A DNA stretch of 33,209 nucleotides from Collinsella aerofaciens (GCF_028209395.1 NZ_JAQLDQ010000022.1:1-33209); one strand, 5' to 3'. Positions 1 through 8,514 are shown, counted from the first letter of the stretch. Numbers and translations are program-made. Notes: generated from the sequence alone by a model not told the origin.

Positions 1-77
1 TATACCCACCGAGCAAAAAACGAACGGGAAGACGAACAGAGCGCACCAAGACTGTCCCCAATGACTATCTCCGGATG

Positions 78-144
78 AGTTGCGGTGGAATAGGGATTGT
101 TTTGCGCCCGTCGGCCCCTATTCAGTCCCTATTTCACCGCAACT
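78..144. repeat. Long inverted repeat (19-bp arms, 29-nt loop)
   Basis: Positions 78-96 and 126-144 are inverted copies differing at one G.T-compatible position. The loop contains a second CCCCTATT stretch that could pair alternatively with the left arm. No gene is visible in 1-218 apart from this element and the terminator that follows. It may be a dispersed palindromic (REP-like) element or a transcript end; only one copy lies in this window. Confidence 0.7.
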
Positions 145-157
145 TGGAGGAGGACAG

Positions 158-191
158 AAAAAGCCCTGCCGCGGGTAGCGGCAGAGCTTTT
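158..191 (-). terminator. Rho-independent terminator of the EIIA gene
   Basis: Read on the minus strand, a CTGCCGC/GCGGCAG stem with a 5-nt loop, extended by AGC/GCT, is followed by a T run. It lies 28 bp past the EIIA stop codon, as expected for the end of that transcript. Confidence 0.8.
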
Positions 192-218
192 GGAAGGGGA
201 CTTGGTTGTGAGGGCTCG

Positions 219-557
219 TTAGGCGAGCTTGGCCTCGAGCTCGGCGATGCGCTTGTAGGCATCGATGGTAAAGCGGGCCTGCTTCTCCAGGATCATAGTG
301 GTCATGAGAGTGTCCTGAGCGTGAGCCATGATGAAGGTCATCTCCATCTCGCCACCGCCGGCCTCCTGCGAAAGCAGCTTGGTCTGCGTGTCGTGGGCGC
401 CGATAAGTGCATCGCTGGCATCCTTGTGCAGCTGTTCGGCCTTCTCAAAATCGCCCTCGCGAGCAGCATCGAGCGCTGCAAGCAGATCGGTCTGGGCGTC
501 ACCTGCGTATGCGACAATCTCGAATCCAACCATCGAGATTTCTTCTTTGGTTGCCAT
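219..557 (-). CDS. PTS lactose/cellobiose-family EIIA component
   Basis: A soluble phosphocarrier of 112 residues, the usual size for LacF/ChbA-type EIIA. It passes phosphate from HPr to the EIIB Cys of a lactose/cellobiose-family permease. His79 in the MAHAQDTLMT motif matches the phosphorylated His of LacF, and the adjacent Asp82 matches the acidic residue that organises the trimer core. The protein is helical throughout, with no signal or membrane segment. It is monocistronic, downstream of lacI-1 on the same strand with a 215-bp gap that has its own tandem ACCGTTCAC boxes, and it ends in a clear terminator. It is the only EIIA of this family in the window although three EIICB permeases lie within 14 kb, so it probably serves all of them. 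Family certain; sugar specificity not determinable. Confidence 0.95.
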   Translation of the reverse strand: MATKEEISMVGFEIVAYAGDAQTDLLAALDAAREGDFEKAEQLHKDASDALIGAHDTQTKLLSQEAGGGEMEMTFIMAHAQDTLMTTMILEKQARFTIDAYKRIAELEAKLA

Positions 558-681
558 ATTGCGTTCCTTTCACATATGAACCAATGGAGAGCATCGCGTC
601 CGGGCATACGCGCTGCGTTCTGTATGACAGAAACATTAACATTCAAACAAAAAAGAACAGCGCAAAACGTGATTTCGAGCT

Positions 682-711
682 ATGAACGGTCGCTTTTCGC
701 CCGTGAACGGT
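682..711 (-). promoter_or_regulatory. Tandem ACCGTTCA boxes, 21-bp period, upstream of EIIA
   Basis: On the minus strand ACCGTTCAC (703-711) and ACCGTTCAT (682-690) lie exactly 21 bp apart. A weaker third copy (724-732, 6 of 9 matches) continues the period. They sit 125-154 bp upstream of the EIIA start. The same arrangement recurs upstream of all three PTS units and near the mannose PTS operon. A degenerate LacI-type site is also visible at 626-643. Confidence 0.6.
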
Positions 712-772
712 TTTTAAACCAATCTGAACAATATCGAACACAATTAGCGGCAACCCAAACAGACCTGCGCCC

Positions 773-1777
773 CTAGCGTACATCGCGCACCGTATCGCCC
801 TCGACGAGCACGCCCGGAAACAGCATGTGCTCCACACCGGGCGCAACGCCCTCGGCGCCGGCAATCTTGTCGACCGCCCACATGCCGACGCGCTTGTTGT
901 CAAAGCGCACCGTGGTCAGGCGACGGTCGGGCACGATATCGCCCAGGCTGTCATCAACACCCACCACACTCACGTCCTCGGGCACGCGCTTTCCGCGCGA
1001 CTCGAGCCCGCGAATGCAGCCGTAGGCCATGGCGTCGTTGGAAGCATAAATGGCCGTACAGGTCGGATCATCCGCCAGGGCCTGACCTGCGGCATATCCG
1101 CTCTGCGCCGTCCAATCGCCACGGATAAGTCGCGGTGGCTCAATGCCATGCGCGCGCAATGTCTCGCGCCAGCCTTCCTCGCGCCGCATGCCCGAAAGCG
1201 AGCGCTCGGGACACGAGATAAAGTGCACGGTCTTGTGCCCCCGCTCCAGCAAGTACTCGACCACCTGGCGCGAGCAATCGAACTGGTCGTTATCGACCGT
1301 TGAACAGAGCGGGTGCTCCAACATCGTAACGAGCACCGTCTGCATGCCGGGCAGCGGCTCAAAAGTGCCAAAGTCTGCCGGCATGCGATTCATGATCACA
1401 ACCATACCGTCCACTGGCAGTGCGCTCATGCGCGACGATGCGCTCTCGAGGGTATACGGATGCCCGTCTACTTTAGTGAGGGTGATGGCATAGCCGTGCT
1501 TATCGGCCGCGGCGGCAAAGCCCTCCATACGGTCGAGATTGCCGGTGCCGGTAATGTTGAACATGGCGACGCCGACGGTCTTAAACTTACCGCGGCGCAG
1601 CGATCGACCGGCAAAATTGGGGCGATACCCCAGCTCGCGCATGGCGGCACGCACGCGTTCCTTGGTCTCGGGGCGCACGCTGGGCGAATCGTGCACGGTG
1701 CGCGAGACCGTCTGCTCCGAGACGCCCGCGAGGCGCGCTACGTCTTTGACGGATACCGATTTTTTAACAGCGGCCAT
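773..1777 (-). CDS. LacI-family transcriptional regulator (unit 1)
   Basis: A 334-residue LacI/GalR repressor of normal length. The N-terminal helix-turn-helix covers about residues 10-30 (VKDVARLAGVSEQTVSR), followed by a hinge helix (RPNFAGRSLR, about 53-62) and a periplasmic-binding-protein-like effector domain to the C-terminus (about 68-330). The terminal VLVEGDTVRDVR matches the other two LacI proteins here. It is divergent from EIICB-1 with a 357-bp control region containing two 18-bp operators, so it most likely represses EIICB-1/GH1-1 and itself, with a sugar phosphate or sugar as inducer. The effector cannot be read from the sequence. The three LacI proteins clearly form one subfamily but differ at the recognition helix (SEQT, SRQT, SLKT). 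Confidence 0.93.
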   Translation of the reverse strand: MAAVKKSVSVKDVARLAGVSEQTVSRTVHDSPSVRPETKERVRAAMRELGYRPNFAGRSLRRGKFKTVGVAMFNITGTGNLDRMEGFAAAADKHGYAITLTKVDGHPYTLESASSRMSALPVDGMVVIMNRMPADFGTFEPLPGMQTVLVTMLEHPLCSTVDNDQFDCSRQVVEYLLERGHKTVHFISCPERSLSGMRREEGWRETLRAHGIEPPRLIRGDWTAQSGYAAGQALADDPTCTAIYASNDAMAYGCIRGLESRGKRVPEDVSVVGVDDSLGDIVPDRRLTTVRFDNKRVGMWAVDKIAGAEGVAPGVEHMLFPGVLVEGDTVRDVR

Positions 1778-1868
1778 AGGTCGATCTTTCTATGTCAACG
1801 ATGCCATTGGTGGCACCTTGCGCAGTCATTTTTAACGCCTTCAAGTATATCCAACGCCTCCCCCACCA

Positions 1869-1898
1869 TACGCTCACCACCCAAAACCTACCGTTCAC
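1869..1898 (+). promoter_or_regulatory. Tandem ACCGTTCAC-type boxes, 21-bp period (unit 1)
   Basis: ACCGTTCACC at 1890-1899 is preceded exactly 21 bp upstream by TACGCTCACC (8 of 10 positions equal). They lie in the lacI-1/EIICB-1 gap, on the same strand as the PTS genes, about 237 bp upstream of the EIICB start. Confidence 0.5.
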
Positions 1899-1935
1899 CG
1901 ACATTTTTGCTTCCCCGAACGGCTTTTGTCGCCCA

Positions 1936-1953
1936 AATGTTAACGTTGCCATT
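1936..1953. promoter_or_regulatory. LacI-1 operator, site O1
   Basis: AATGTTAACGTTGCCATT is palindromic in its outer AATG/CATT and its inner AACGTT. The central CG is typical of LacI-family operators. A near-identical site in the opposite orientation lies 120 bp downstream, a distance compatible with looping. The binding protein is inferred from position. Confidence 0.6.
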
Positions 1954-2055
1954 GTGCAAACACAGAGCCACCGGGCGGCTCAAACGTTTACGCGCAAGGA
2001 ATCGACGGTCCACAGGCACAGGGGCCATCGGTTCGCGTCTTATTTTGTGTCGCAA

Positions 2056-2073
2056 AATGGCAACGTCAACATT
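2056..2073. promoter_or_regulatory. LacI-1 operator, site O2
   Basis: AATGGCAACGTCAACATT is the reverse-orientation counterpart of O1 (AATG-NN-AACGTY-NN-CATT). It lies 62 bp upstream of the EIICB-1 start codon, well placed to block initiation or elongation. Confidence 0.6.
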
Positions 2074-2134
2074 TTGGCAACCAAACGTCAAAAGCTACCA
2101 TCGTTGCCAACCCACCGACTCTTAGGAGCTTTGC

Positions 2135-3910
2135 ATGGAGCAACTCATCGCCATCATCGAAAAGGGGCAGCCCTTTTTCAACGCGATCGCCCGCAACAAG
2201 TACCTCAAGGCGATCCGCGACGGTTTTATCTCCGTCATCCCCATCATCATCTTCTCGTCCATCTTCTGCCTGGTAGCCTCGGTTCCCAATATCTGGGGTT
2301 TCTACTGGCCCGATGACATCAACAACGCCCTGTGGAAGTGCTACAACTACTCCATGGGCATCCTGGCCATCGCCTGTGCCGCCACCACGGCCAAGCACTT
2401 CGCCGACGCTCAGAACCGCGATCTGCCCAAGAACAACCAGATCAACTTCATCTCGTGCATGTGCGCGGCCATCATCGGCTTCTTGCTCCTTTCGAGCGAC
2501 ACGATCGCCACGGACGCTGCCAGCGGCTTCAACACCACCTACCTTGGTTCCAAAGGCCTGCTGACCGCCTTTATCGCTGCGTTTGTGACCGGCATCATCT
2601 ACAAGTTCTTCATTAAGCGCAACATCACCGTCAAGATGCCCGAGCAGGTTCCGCCCAACATCTCGCAGACCTTTAAGGACATCATCCCCTTCTCCGTCTG
2701 CATCACCGTCTTTTGGGTCTTTGACATCGCCTTCCGCGCTGCTTTTGGCTTCTGCTTTGCCCAGGGCGTCATCCAGGTGTTCCAGCCCCTGTTCACCGCT
2801 GCCGACGGCTACATCGGCCTCGCTGTGATCTACGGCGCTATGAGCCTGTTCTGGTTCGTCGGCGTCCACGGCCCCTCGATCGTCGAGCCCGCCATCGCCG
2901 CCGCCCTCGTTGCCAACATGACCGACAACCTGGCTGCGTTCCAGGCCGGCCAGCACGCTTCCGCTGTCCTGACCCAGGGTGCCCAGTACTTCGTCGTCTG
3001 CATGGGCGGCACCGGCGCCACGCTCGTCCTGGTCTTTATGTTCTGCTTCCTGGCCAAGTCTCAGGAGATGCGCGCCGTCGGTAAGGCCGCCATCGTCCCC
3101 GTCTGCTTTGCCGTCAACGAGCCGCTGCTGTTCGCCGCGCCCATCGTGCTCAACCCCGTCTTCTTTGTCCCGTTTGTCTTTGCCCCGATCGCCAACATCT
3201 GGATCCTCAAGATCTTTATCGACTTCTTGGGCATGAACGGCTTTATGTACACCCTGCCTTGGACCGTCCCCGGCCCCATCGGCACCATCATGGGCCTGGG
3301 CTTCCAGCCGCTCGCTTTTGTGATGCTCGCCCTTATCCTGGTCGTCGACTTCGTTCTGTACTACCCGTTCTTCCGTGCCTATGACGCCCAGAAGTGCGCC
3401 GAGGAGGCCGAGATCTCCCAGGAGGAGCTCGCCGCCAAGAACGCCGAGAAGGCCGCCAAGCTCAACGATGCCTTCCAGGGCAAGGCTGACGCCAAGAGCG
3501 TTGCCGCCGGCGCTGCTGCCGAGGCCGTGAAGGCCGACTCCCCCGCCGCTTCCGCAGCACCCGCTGCCGAGACAACGACCGCCAGCGACCTCAACGGTAA
3601 GCGCGTGCTCGTGCTCTGCCAGGGCGGCGGAACCTCGGGCCTGCTCGCCAACGCGCTGGCCAAGGCCGCCAAGGAGCGCGGCATTAACCTCGAGACCGCT
3701 GCCGAGGCCTATGGCAACCACGTGGACATGCTCCCCGACTTTGACCTGGTCGTCCTGGCCCCGCAGGCCGCAAGCTACCTGGCCGACCTGCAGAAGGACT
3801 GTGAGCGCGTGGGCAACAAGTGCGTCGCCTGCCGTGGCAAGCAGTACATCGAGCTCTCCCAGAACGGCGACAAGTCTCTCGCCTTCGTGAGTGAGCAACT
3901 TTCGAAGTAA
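2135..3910 (+). CDS. PTS lactose/cellobiose-family EIICB fusion permease (unit 1)
   Basis: A membrane permease of 591 residues that imports and phosphorylates a beta-galactoside or beta-glucoside. Residues 1 to about 430 form the EIIC domain, with many hydrophobic helices and the conserved GVHGPSIV (His245) and NEPLLF (Glu329) motifs of the substrate site. An Ala/Glu-rich linker (about 430-487) leads to a C-terminal EIIB domain whose phosphorylated Cys is Cys495 (VLCQGGGTSGLLA). The IICB order and length match LacE rather than separate ChbB/ChbC proteins. ATG at 2135 follows AGGAGC with good spacing. It is followed 66 bp later by a GH1 gene. Its EIIB P-loop (CQGGGTSG) differs from CAGAGTSA in the other two permeases, so it is the most divergent of the three. 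No EIIA in this unit. Confidence 0.95.
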   Translation: MEQLIAIIEKGQPFFNAIARNKYLKAIRDGFISVIPIIIFSSIFCLVASVPNIWGFYWPDDINNALWKCYNYSMGILAIACAATTAKHFADAQNRDLPKNNQINFISCMCAAIIGFLLLSSDTIATDAASGFNTTYLGSKGLLTAFIAAFVTGIIYKFFIKRNITVKMPEQVPPNISQTFKDIIPFSVCITVFWVFDIAFRAAFGFCFAQGVIQVFQPLFTAADGYIGLAVIYGAMSLFWFVGVHGPSIVEPAIAAALVANMTDNLAAFQAGQHASAVLTQGAQYFVVCMGGTGATLVLVFMFCFLAKSQEMRAVGKAAIVPVCFAVNEPLLFAAPIVLNPVFFVPFVFAPIANIWILKIFIDFLGMNGFMYTLPWTVPGPIGTIMGLGFQPLAFVMLALILVVDFVLYYPFFRAYDAQKCAEEAEISQEELAAKNAEKAAKLNDAFQGKADAKSVAAGAAAEAVKADSPAASAAPAAETTTASDLNGKRVLVLCQGGGTSGLLANALAKAAKERGINLETAAEAYGNHVDMLPDFDLVVLAPQAASYLADLQKDCERVGNKCVACRGKQYIELSQNGDKSLAFVSEQLSK

Positions 3911-3920
3911 GTAACGCCCA

Positions 3921-3957
3921 GGGCCAGCCGACCATCCAAGACCGGCTGGCCCTTCGA
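3921..3957 (+). terminator. Intercistronic hairpin between EIICB-1 and GH1-1
   Basis: A perfect 10-bp stem (GGGCCAGCCG/CGGCTGGCCC) with a 12-nt loop lies in the 66-bp gap, followed by only a weak T-rich stretch (TTCGATTT). It is probably an attenuator or an RNA-stabilising hairpin that sets the permease:hydrolase ratio rather than a full terminator. Confidence 0.6.
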
Positions 3958-3976
3958 TTTAGACGATTGGATCATC

Positions 3977-5416
3977 ATGTCCGTTAATCCTGCTAGCGTC
4001 ACCAACCCGCCCGCGCAGTTTCCCGAGGACTTTGTCTTTGGCGGCGCCACCGCTGCCTACCAGGTAGAGGGCGAGACCCGCACTCACGGTAAGGGCAAGG
4101 TTGCCTGGGACGACTTTCTGGAGGCCCAGGGGCGCTTCTCCCCCGATCCCGCTTCGGACTTCTACAACCTGTACCCCGTCGACCTGGAGCTGTGCGAGGA
4201 GTTCGGCATCAACGGCATTCGTCTCTCCATCGCCTGGAGCCGCATCTTCCCCAACGGCACCGGCGAAATCAACCCCGAGGGCGTCCAGTTCTACCACGAT
4301 CTCTTCGCCGAGTGCCACAAGCACCACGTTGAGCCGTTTGTCACGCTGCATCACTTCGATACGCCGCTTCCCCTCTTTGAGAAGGGCGACTTCCTCAACC
4401 GCGAGACCATCGACGCCTTTGTGGACTTTGCCACCTTCTGCTTTAAGGAGTACGCCGACCAGGTGACCTACTGGTTCACCTTTAACGAGATCTGGGCCGA
4501 CGCCTCCAACACCTACATCGAGGGCACCTTCCCCGGTGGCGTCAAGGCGCATCTGGCCGAGGCCTTCCAGTGCGAGCACAACATGATGCTCGCCCACGCC
4601 AAGGCAGTACTGGCCTTCCACAACGGCGGTTTTAAGGGCAAGATCGGCGTCATTCAGTCGCTGGAGTTTAAGTATCCGCTCAACGAGAACGACCCCGCCG
4701 ACATCAAAGCCGCCAACAACGAGCACGTGCTGCAAAACCAGTTTTTGCTCGACGCCACCTTCCGCGGCGACTACGCACCCGACACCCTCGAGTGCGCCAA
4801 CCGCCTGGCCGCCGTCTCGGGCGGCACCATCGAAATCCTGGACGAGGACCTCAAGATTATGCGCGAAGCCGCGCTTTACAACGACTACCTGGGCGTTAAC
4901 AACTACCAGTGCCGCTTCTTGAAGGCTTACGATGGCGAGAACGACCTGCACCACAACGGCACGGGCGAAAAGGGCACCGGCCGCTGGCGCGTTAAGGGCA
5001 TTGGCGAGCACGTGAACAAACCCGGCATCCCTACCACCGACTGGGACTGGATCATCTATCCCGAGGGCCTGTTCGATCTGCTCGTCTACATTAAGCAGCG
5101 CTACCCCAACTACAAGCAGATCTTCATCACCGAAAACGGCATGGGCTACAAGGACCCCTACAAGGACGGTTTTGTGGACGACCAGCCGCGCATCGACTAC
5201 ATCGAGCAGCACCTGCGCTGGCTGCTTAAGGCCATGGAGGTGGGTGTCAACGTGGGCGGTTACTTCCTGTGGAGCCTGCAGGATCAGTTCTCCTGGACCA
5301 ATGGCTACAACAAGCGTTACGGCTTCTTCTACGTTGACTTTGAAACCCAGAAGCGAACGCCCAAGGCAAGCGCATACTGGTACAAGCACGTAGCGCAGAC
5401 CCGTCGTCTGGACTAG
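3977..5416 (+). CDS. GH1 6-phospho-beta-galactosidase/glucosidase (unit 1)
   Basis: A cytosolic GH1 (beta/alpha)8-barrel enzyme of 479 residues that splits the phosphorylated disaccharide delivered by the permease. Visible landmarks: FVFGGATAAYQVEG at the N-terminus, the acid/base Glu171 in FTFNEI, the nucleophile Glu386 in FITENGMG, and the phosphate-binding loop Ser439-Trp440...Lys446-Arg-Tyr448 (SWTNGYNKRYG). Trp after the loop Ser is the LacG-like state; 6-phospho-beta-glucosidases usually carry a small residue there. This favours a 6-phospho-galactoside substrate, by inference. It is downstream of EIICB-1 in an apparent operon and is followed by a strong terminator. It resembles the unit 3 enzyme much more than the unit 2 enzyme. 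Confidence 0.93.
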   Translation: MSVNPASVTNPPAQFPEDFVFGGATAAYQVEGETRTHGKGKVAWDDFLEAQGRFSPDPASDFYNLYPVDLELCEEFGINGIRLSIAWSRIFPNGTGEINPEGVQFYHDLFAECHKHHVEPFVTLHHFDTPLPLFEKGDFLNRETIDAFVDFATFCFKEYADQVTYWFTFNEIWADASNTYIEGTFPGGVKAHLAEAFQCEHNMMLAHAKAVLAFHNGGFKGKIGVIQSLEFKYPLNENDPADIKAANNEHVLQNQFLLDATFRGDYAPDTLECANRLAAVSGGTIEILDEDLKIMREAALYNDYLGVNNYQCRFLKAYDGENDLHHNGTGEKGTGRWRVKGIGEHVNKPGIPTTDWDWIIYPEGLFDLLVYIKQRYPNYKQIFITENGMGYKDPYKDGFVDDQPRIDYIEQHLRWLLKAMEVGVNVGGYFLWSLQDQFSWTNGYNKRYGFFYVDFETQKRTPKASAYWYKHVAQTRRLD

Positions 5417-5476
5417 CGGCTTGCGACAAGCGGTTGGCGGAATTGCACCGCCCACATAACCTGTCCCCATTTCTCA

Positions 5477-5520
5477 GCCGGGGGCGGCACGTCACACGGC
5501 GCGCCGCCCCCGGCCTTTTT
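5477..5520 (+). terminator. Rho-independent terminator after GH1-1
   Basis: A perfect 12-bp G+C stem (GCCGGGGGCGGC at 5477-5488 with its complement at 5503-5514) is followed by CTTTTTGGG. It lies 60 bp past the stop codon and ends the unit 1 operon. Confidence 0.9.
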
Positions 5521-5536
5521 GGGCGGTTCGGGGTCT

Positions 5537-5682
5537 GTTTGTCTCAATCTGTAACATCTAGCCGAGTTTTTGGGTCCTAGCTGTTGCAGATTGAGACGAA
5601 CAGGATTGCTCTTTCCGAAGAATCTAAATCTGTAACACGTAGCCCGCTTTTGACCGTCTACCTGTTACAAATCGAGACAAAC
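5537..5682. repeat. Palindromic intergenic repeats, array 1 (2 copies)
   Basis: Copy 1 (5537-5601) has arms GTTTGTCTCAATCTGTAACA and its imperfect complement around a TAGCCGAGTTTTTGGGTC loop (class A). Copy 2 (about 5619-5682) has TCTAAATCTGTAACA arms and a TAGCCCGCTTTTGACCGT loop (class B). They fill the gap between the convergent GH1-1 and lacI-2 genes. The same element occurs in two other gaps. Confidence 0.85.
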
Positions 5683-5692
5683 GGAGTAGGAC

Positions 5693-6721
5693 CTAACCCC
5701 GTATGTCCCTAACAGTCGAGCGTTCGACCAGCGTGCTCGGCACATGAATCGCCTCGATAGACGAGCTCTCTCCAATCGCCGCCTCAAACGCAAGCTTACC
5801 GACACCGCGCAAATCAAATCGCAGCGTCGTCAGCCGATTGTGAGGAACAAGTCCCTCGAGTGCGTCGTCGATACCAACCACGCTCACGTCGTCGGGCACG
5901 GACAGGCCCGCGTTCTCGAGCGCGGCGATAACGCCCAGCGCCATCTGGTCATTTGCCGCAAGCACGGCAGTCGGCGCCTGCGACCCGCCGGCAAGCACCT
6001 CGGCCGCAATCCGCTCGCCCATGGCGTACCCACTGTTCGCACTCCAATCGCCGCGCAGCATCGGAGCGGCATCGACATGAGCACGACCCAGCGTATCGCG
6101 CCAACCGGCCTCACGAAAACGCGAGGAAATCGAGTTTTCCGGACCCGCCACAAACCGCATATTCGAGTGACCATGTTCCAGCAGATAATTGGTCAACAGC
6201 TCGCACGAACCATACTGGTCGGAGTCGATCGTCGTGCAGCGCGGATGCGCATACATGGACAGGATGACCGTTCGCACTCCCGGCTGGGGAACAAACTCCT
6301 CAAAATCGGGAGCCATGCGGTTCATGTTGAGAATCATGCCGTCGACGGGTCGCTCGACCATGCGGCGCGAGGCATCGGCAAGTGCATAGGGCTTGTCGCC
6401 GCCCATCTCGATCATAGTGACGGCAAAATCGTGCTCGCGCGCCGCTTGCATGATACCCTCGAGCGTCGCCAGGTTACCGACACGCGTGATGTTGTACATG
6501 CACAGGCCAATAGAACGATACGACCCGCCGCGCAACGCCGCTCCAGCAAAATTGGGACGAAAGCCCAGCTCTTCCATGGCGGCCAGCACACGCTTGCGCG
6601 TCTTTTCCGTCACGTTGGGCATACCGTTGACCACGCGAGACACAGTCTGGCGGCTCACGCCAGCGAGCGCCGCAACCTCTGCCGCGCTCGCCGAACGACC
6701 ATTCCTTGTCTGCTGATCCAT
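5693..6721 (-). CDS. LacI-family transcriptional regulator (unit 2)
   Basis: A LacI/GalR repressor of 342 residues from the chosen start. A more upstream ATG at 6778 would add 19 residues but has no ribosome-binding site and abuts a putative operator. The chosen ATG has a short AAGG nearby, and an in-frame GTG three codons upstream is another option. The helix-turn-helix (AAEVAALAGVSRQTVSR) and hinge (RPNFAGAALR) lead into a sugar-binding-protein-like effector domain ending in LVERSTVRDIRG. It is divergent from GH1-2, with three matching operators in the gap, one just upstream of the gene itself, suggesting autoregulation as well as control of GH1-2/EIICB-2. Inducer unknown. Confidence 0.9.
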   Translation of the reverse strand: MDQQTRNGRSASAAEVAALAGVSRQTVSRVVNGMPNVTEKTRKRVLAAMEELGFRPNFAGAALRGGSYRSIGLCMYNITRVGNLATLEGIMQAAREHDFAVTMIEMGGDKPYALADASRRMVERPVDGMILNMNRMAPDFEEFVPQPGVRTVILSMYAHPRCTTIDSDQYGSCELLTNYLLEHGHSNMRFVAGPENSISSRFREAGWRDTLGRAHVDAAPMLRGDWSANSGYAMGERIAAEVLAGGSQAPTAVLAANDQMALGVIAALENAGLSVPDDVSVVGIDDALEGLVPHNRLTTLRFDLRGVGKLAFEAAIGESSSIEAIHVPSTLVERSTVRDIRG

Positions 6722-6780
6722 GCCTTCCACGCTAACCTGCTTCCCAACTATTCCCCGCGCCCATGGCGCATCGTACATAC

Positions 6781-6798
6781 ATTGATAACGTGCTCATG
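6781..6798. promoter_or_regulatory. LacI-2 operator near its own gene
   Basis: ATTGATAACGTGCTCATG matches 15 of 18 positions of the two stronger sites at 6913-6952. It lies about 60 bp upstream of the predicted lacI-2 start, as expected for autoregulation. Confidence 0.45.
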
Positions 6799-6843
6799 AT
6801 ACCCGAGCCATATACCACAACATGAAAACTTCTGTCAATCAAA

Positions 6844-6873
6844 ACCGCTTACCGAACAAATACAACCGTTCGC
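6844..6873 (+). promoter_or_regulatory. Tandem ACCG-TT-AC boxes, 21-bp period (unit 2)
   Basis: ACCGCTTAC (6844-6852) and ACCGTTCGC (6865-6873) are exactly 21 bp apart, on the strand of the PTS unit and about 193 bp upstream of GH1-2. They form part of the shared element described for units 1 and 3. Confidence 0.55.
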
Positions 6874-6912
6874 GGCTGTTTGAAGTTGTTTTGTTTCTAT
6901 ACATCCCAGCCG

Positions 6913-6952
6913 GATGTTAACGTGCTCATTGTCAAATGTTCACGTGCTCATT
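6913..6952. promoter_or_regulatory. Pair of LacI-2 operators
   Basis: GATGTTAACGTGCTCATT (6913-6930) and AATGTTCACGTGCTCATT (6935-6952) are direct copies 22 bp apart. The outer AATG/CATT is shared with the unit 1 and 3 operators, but the core is (A/C)ACGTG rather than AACGTT. They lie 114-153 bp upstream of GH1-2. Confidence 0.65.
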
Positions 6953-7065
6953 TTGGTTCTAATCATTTTAAGATAGTGTTTATCGGGCTTTTTCACCGCT
7001 GAACGCTAACCAGGGAGCCTCCTGAGCGCAAACGCACAATATCGAACAGCGAGACGAGAGGGTGT

Positions 7066-8514
7066 ATGCATATGTCTTTGCTAAACCGCGTACAGCAGCT
7101 GCCGAAGGGCTTTGTTTGGGGCGCCGCAACCGCCGCGTACCAAACGGAAGGTTCCACGAAGGTGGCAGGCAAGGGTAAGACCATGTGGGACGATTACCTT
7201 GTCGCCCAGGGTCGCTTTTTGCCCGACCCGGCCAGTGATTTCTACAACCGCTACGAGGAGGATATCCGCCTTTCTGCCGAGCATGGACTCAACGCCATTC
7301 GTGTGTCCATCGCCTGGACCCGCATCTTCCCCAACGGCGACGATGCCGAACCCCTCGCCGAGGGCGTTAAGCACTACCACGAGCTGTTCGCCTGCTGCAA
7401 AAAGTATGGCGTCGAGCCCTATGTGTCCCTGCATCACTTTGACTCCCCCGCCGCCCTGTTCAACCAGGGCGACTGGCTCAACCGCAAGACCGTCGACGCC
7501 TATGTGCGCTATGCCGAGTTCTGCTTCCGCGAGTTCCGCGAGGTCAAGAATTGGTTCACCATCAACGAGCTCATCAGCCTCTCGCACTCCCAATACATCC
7601 AAGGCAACTTCCCGCCCAACCATCACTTTGATGTGACGAGCGGCATCCAGAGCCAGCACAACGAGCTCGTTGCCCACGCCCGCGCCGTCAACCTGTATAA
7701 GGATCTTGACGAGACCGAGCACCTGGGCGGACGCATTGGCATGGTCAACGTCCTGACGCCGGCATATCCTGCCACCGACTCGCCCGCCGACCAGCACGCC
7801 GCCGACCTGTACAACGCCTTCTACACCGACTTCATCATGGACGGCGCCTTCCTGGGTCACTACTCCGCGCGCACCCTCTCACTCATCAACGAGATTCTGC
7901 GTGCCAACAACGCCACACTTACGGTTGAGGACAGCGACATGGAGGAGCTCGCCAAGGCGGCGCCCCGCAACGATATGTTCGGCCTCAACTACTATCAGTC
8001 GGCGTTTATCGCCGCCTACGATGGCGAGTCAACCAACAGCTTTAACGGCACCGGAGACAAGGGCACCTCGTGCTTTAAGTTTAAGGGCGTCGGGCAGCAG
8101 GTCGATATGCCGGGTATCCCCACCACCGACTGGGATTGGCTCATCTACCCGCAAGGCCTCTACGACACGCTCAAGCACATCAGCGCCACCTATCCCAACC
8201 TCCCCGTCATCTATATCACCGAAAACGGCCTGGGCCACAAGGACCCCGAGCCCGACGCAAACGGCATCGTCGCCGATCCCGAGCGCATCGACTTTGTCGA
8301 CCAGCACATGGAGAAGGTGCTCCAGGCGCGCGCCGAGGGCGTCGACGTCCAGGGCTACTTTATCTGGAGCCTGCAGGACCAGTTCTCGTGGGCCAATGGC
8401 TATAACAAGCGCTACGGCCTGTTCTACATCGACTTCGACACGCAAAAACGCTACATCAAGCAGTCGGCACTCTGGTACAAGGAGCTCGCCGACACTATGG
8501 CGGACGCGCAGTAG
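7066..8514 (+). CDS. GH1 6-phospho-beta-galactosidase/glucosidase (unit 2)
   Basis: A cytosolic GH1 enzyme of 482 residues. The acid/base is Glu168, in an unusual FTINEL context; the nucleophile is Glu386 in YITENGLG; and the phosphate loop is Ser441-Trp442...Lys448-Arg-Tyr450 (SWANGYNKRYG), LacG-like with Trp. Two in-frame ATGs occur (7066 and 7072). GAGAGGG is only 3 nt from the first and 9 nt from the second, so 7072 may be the true start. It is first in its operon, with the permease 176 bp downstream, the reverse of units 1 and 3. It is clearly the most divergent of the three GH1 paralogs (for example TKVAGKGKTMWDDYL against TRTHGKGKV-WDDFL), so its aglycone preference probably differs. 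Confidence 0.92.
   Translation: MHMSLLNRVQQLPKGFVWGAATAAYQTEGSTKVAGKGKTMWDDYLVAQGRFLPDPASDFYNRYEEDIRLSAEHGLNAIRVSIAWTRIFPNGDDAEPLAEGVKHYHELFACCKKYGVEPYVSLHHFDSPAALFNQGDWLNRKTVDAYVRYAEFCFREFREVKNWFTINELISLSHSQYIQGNFPPNHHFDVTSGIQSQHNELVAHARAVNLYKDLDETEHLGGRIGMVNVLTPAYPATDSPADQHAADLYNAFYTDFIMDGAFLGHYSARTLSLINEILRANNATLTVEDSDMEELAKAAPRNDMFGLNYYQSAFIAAYDGESTNSFNGTGDKGTSCFKFKGVGQQVDMPGIPTTDWDWLIYPQGLYDTLKHISATYPNLPVIYITENGLGHKDPEPDANGIVADPERIDFVDQHMEKVLQARAEGVDVQGYFIWSLQDQFSWANGYNKRYGLFYIDFDTQKRYIKQSALWYKELADTMADAQ

Noticed and set aside
2066..3898. A 610-codon open frame on the minus strand opposite EIICB-1
   Set aside because: It is an antisense shadow of a G+C-rich permease gene, with low-complexity Gly/Asp/Val composition and no domain; EIICB-1 on the plus strand is unambiguous.
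3959..5470. A 503-codon open frame on the minus strand opposite GH1-1
   Set aside because: It mirrors the GH1 gene, is Val/Gly/Ala-rich without motifs, and lacks a ribosome-binding site.
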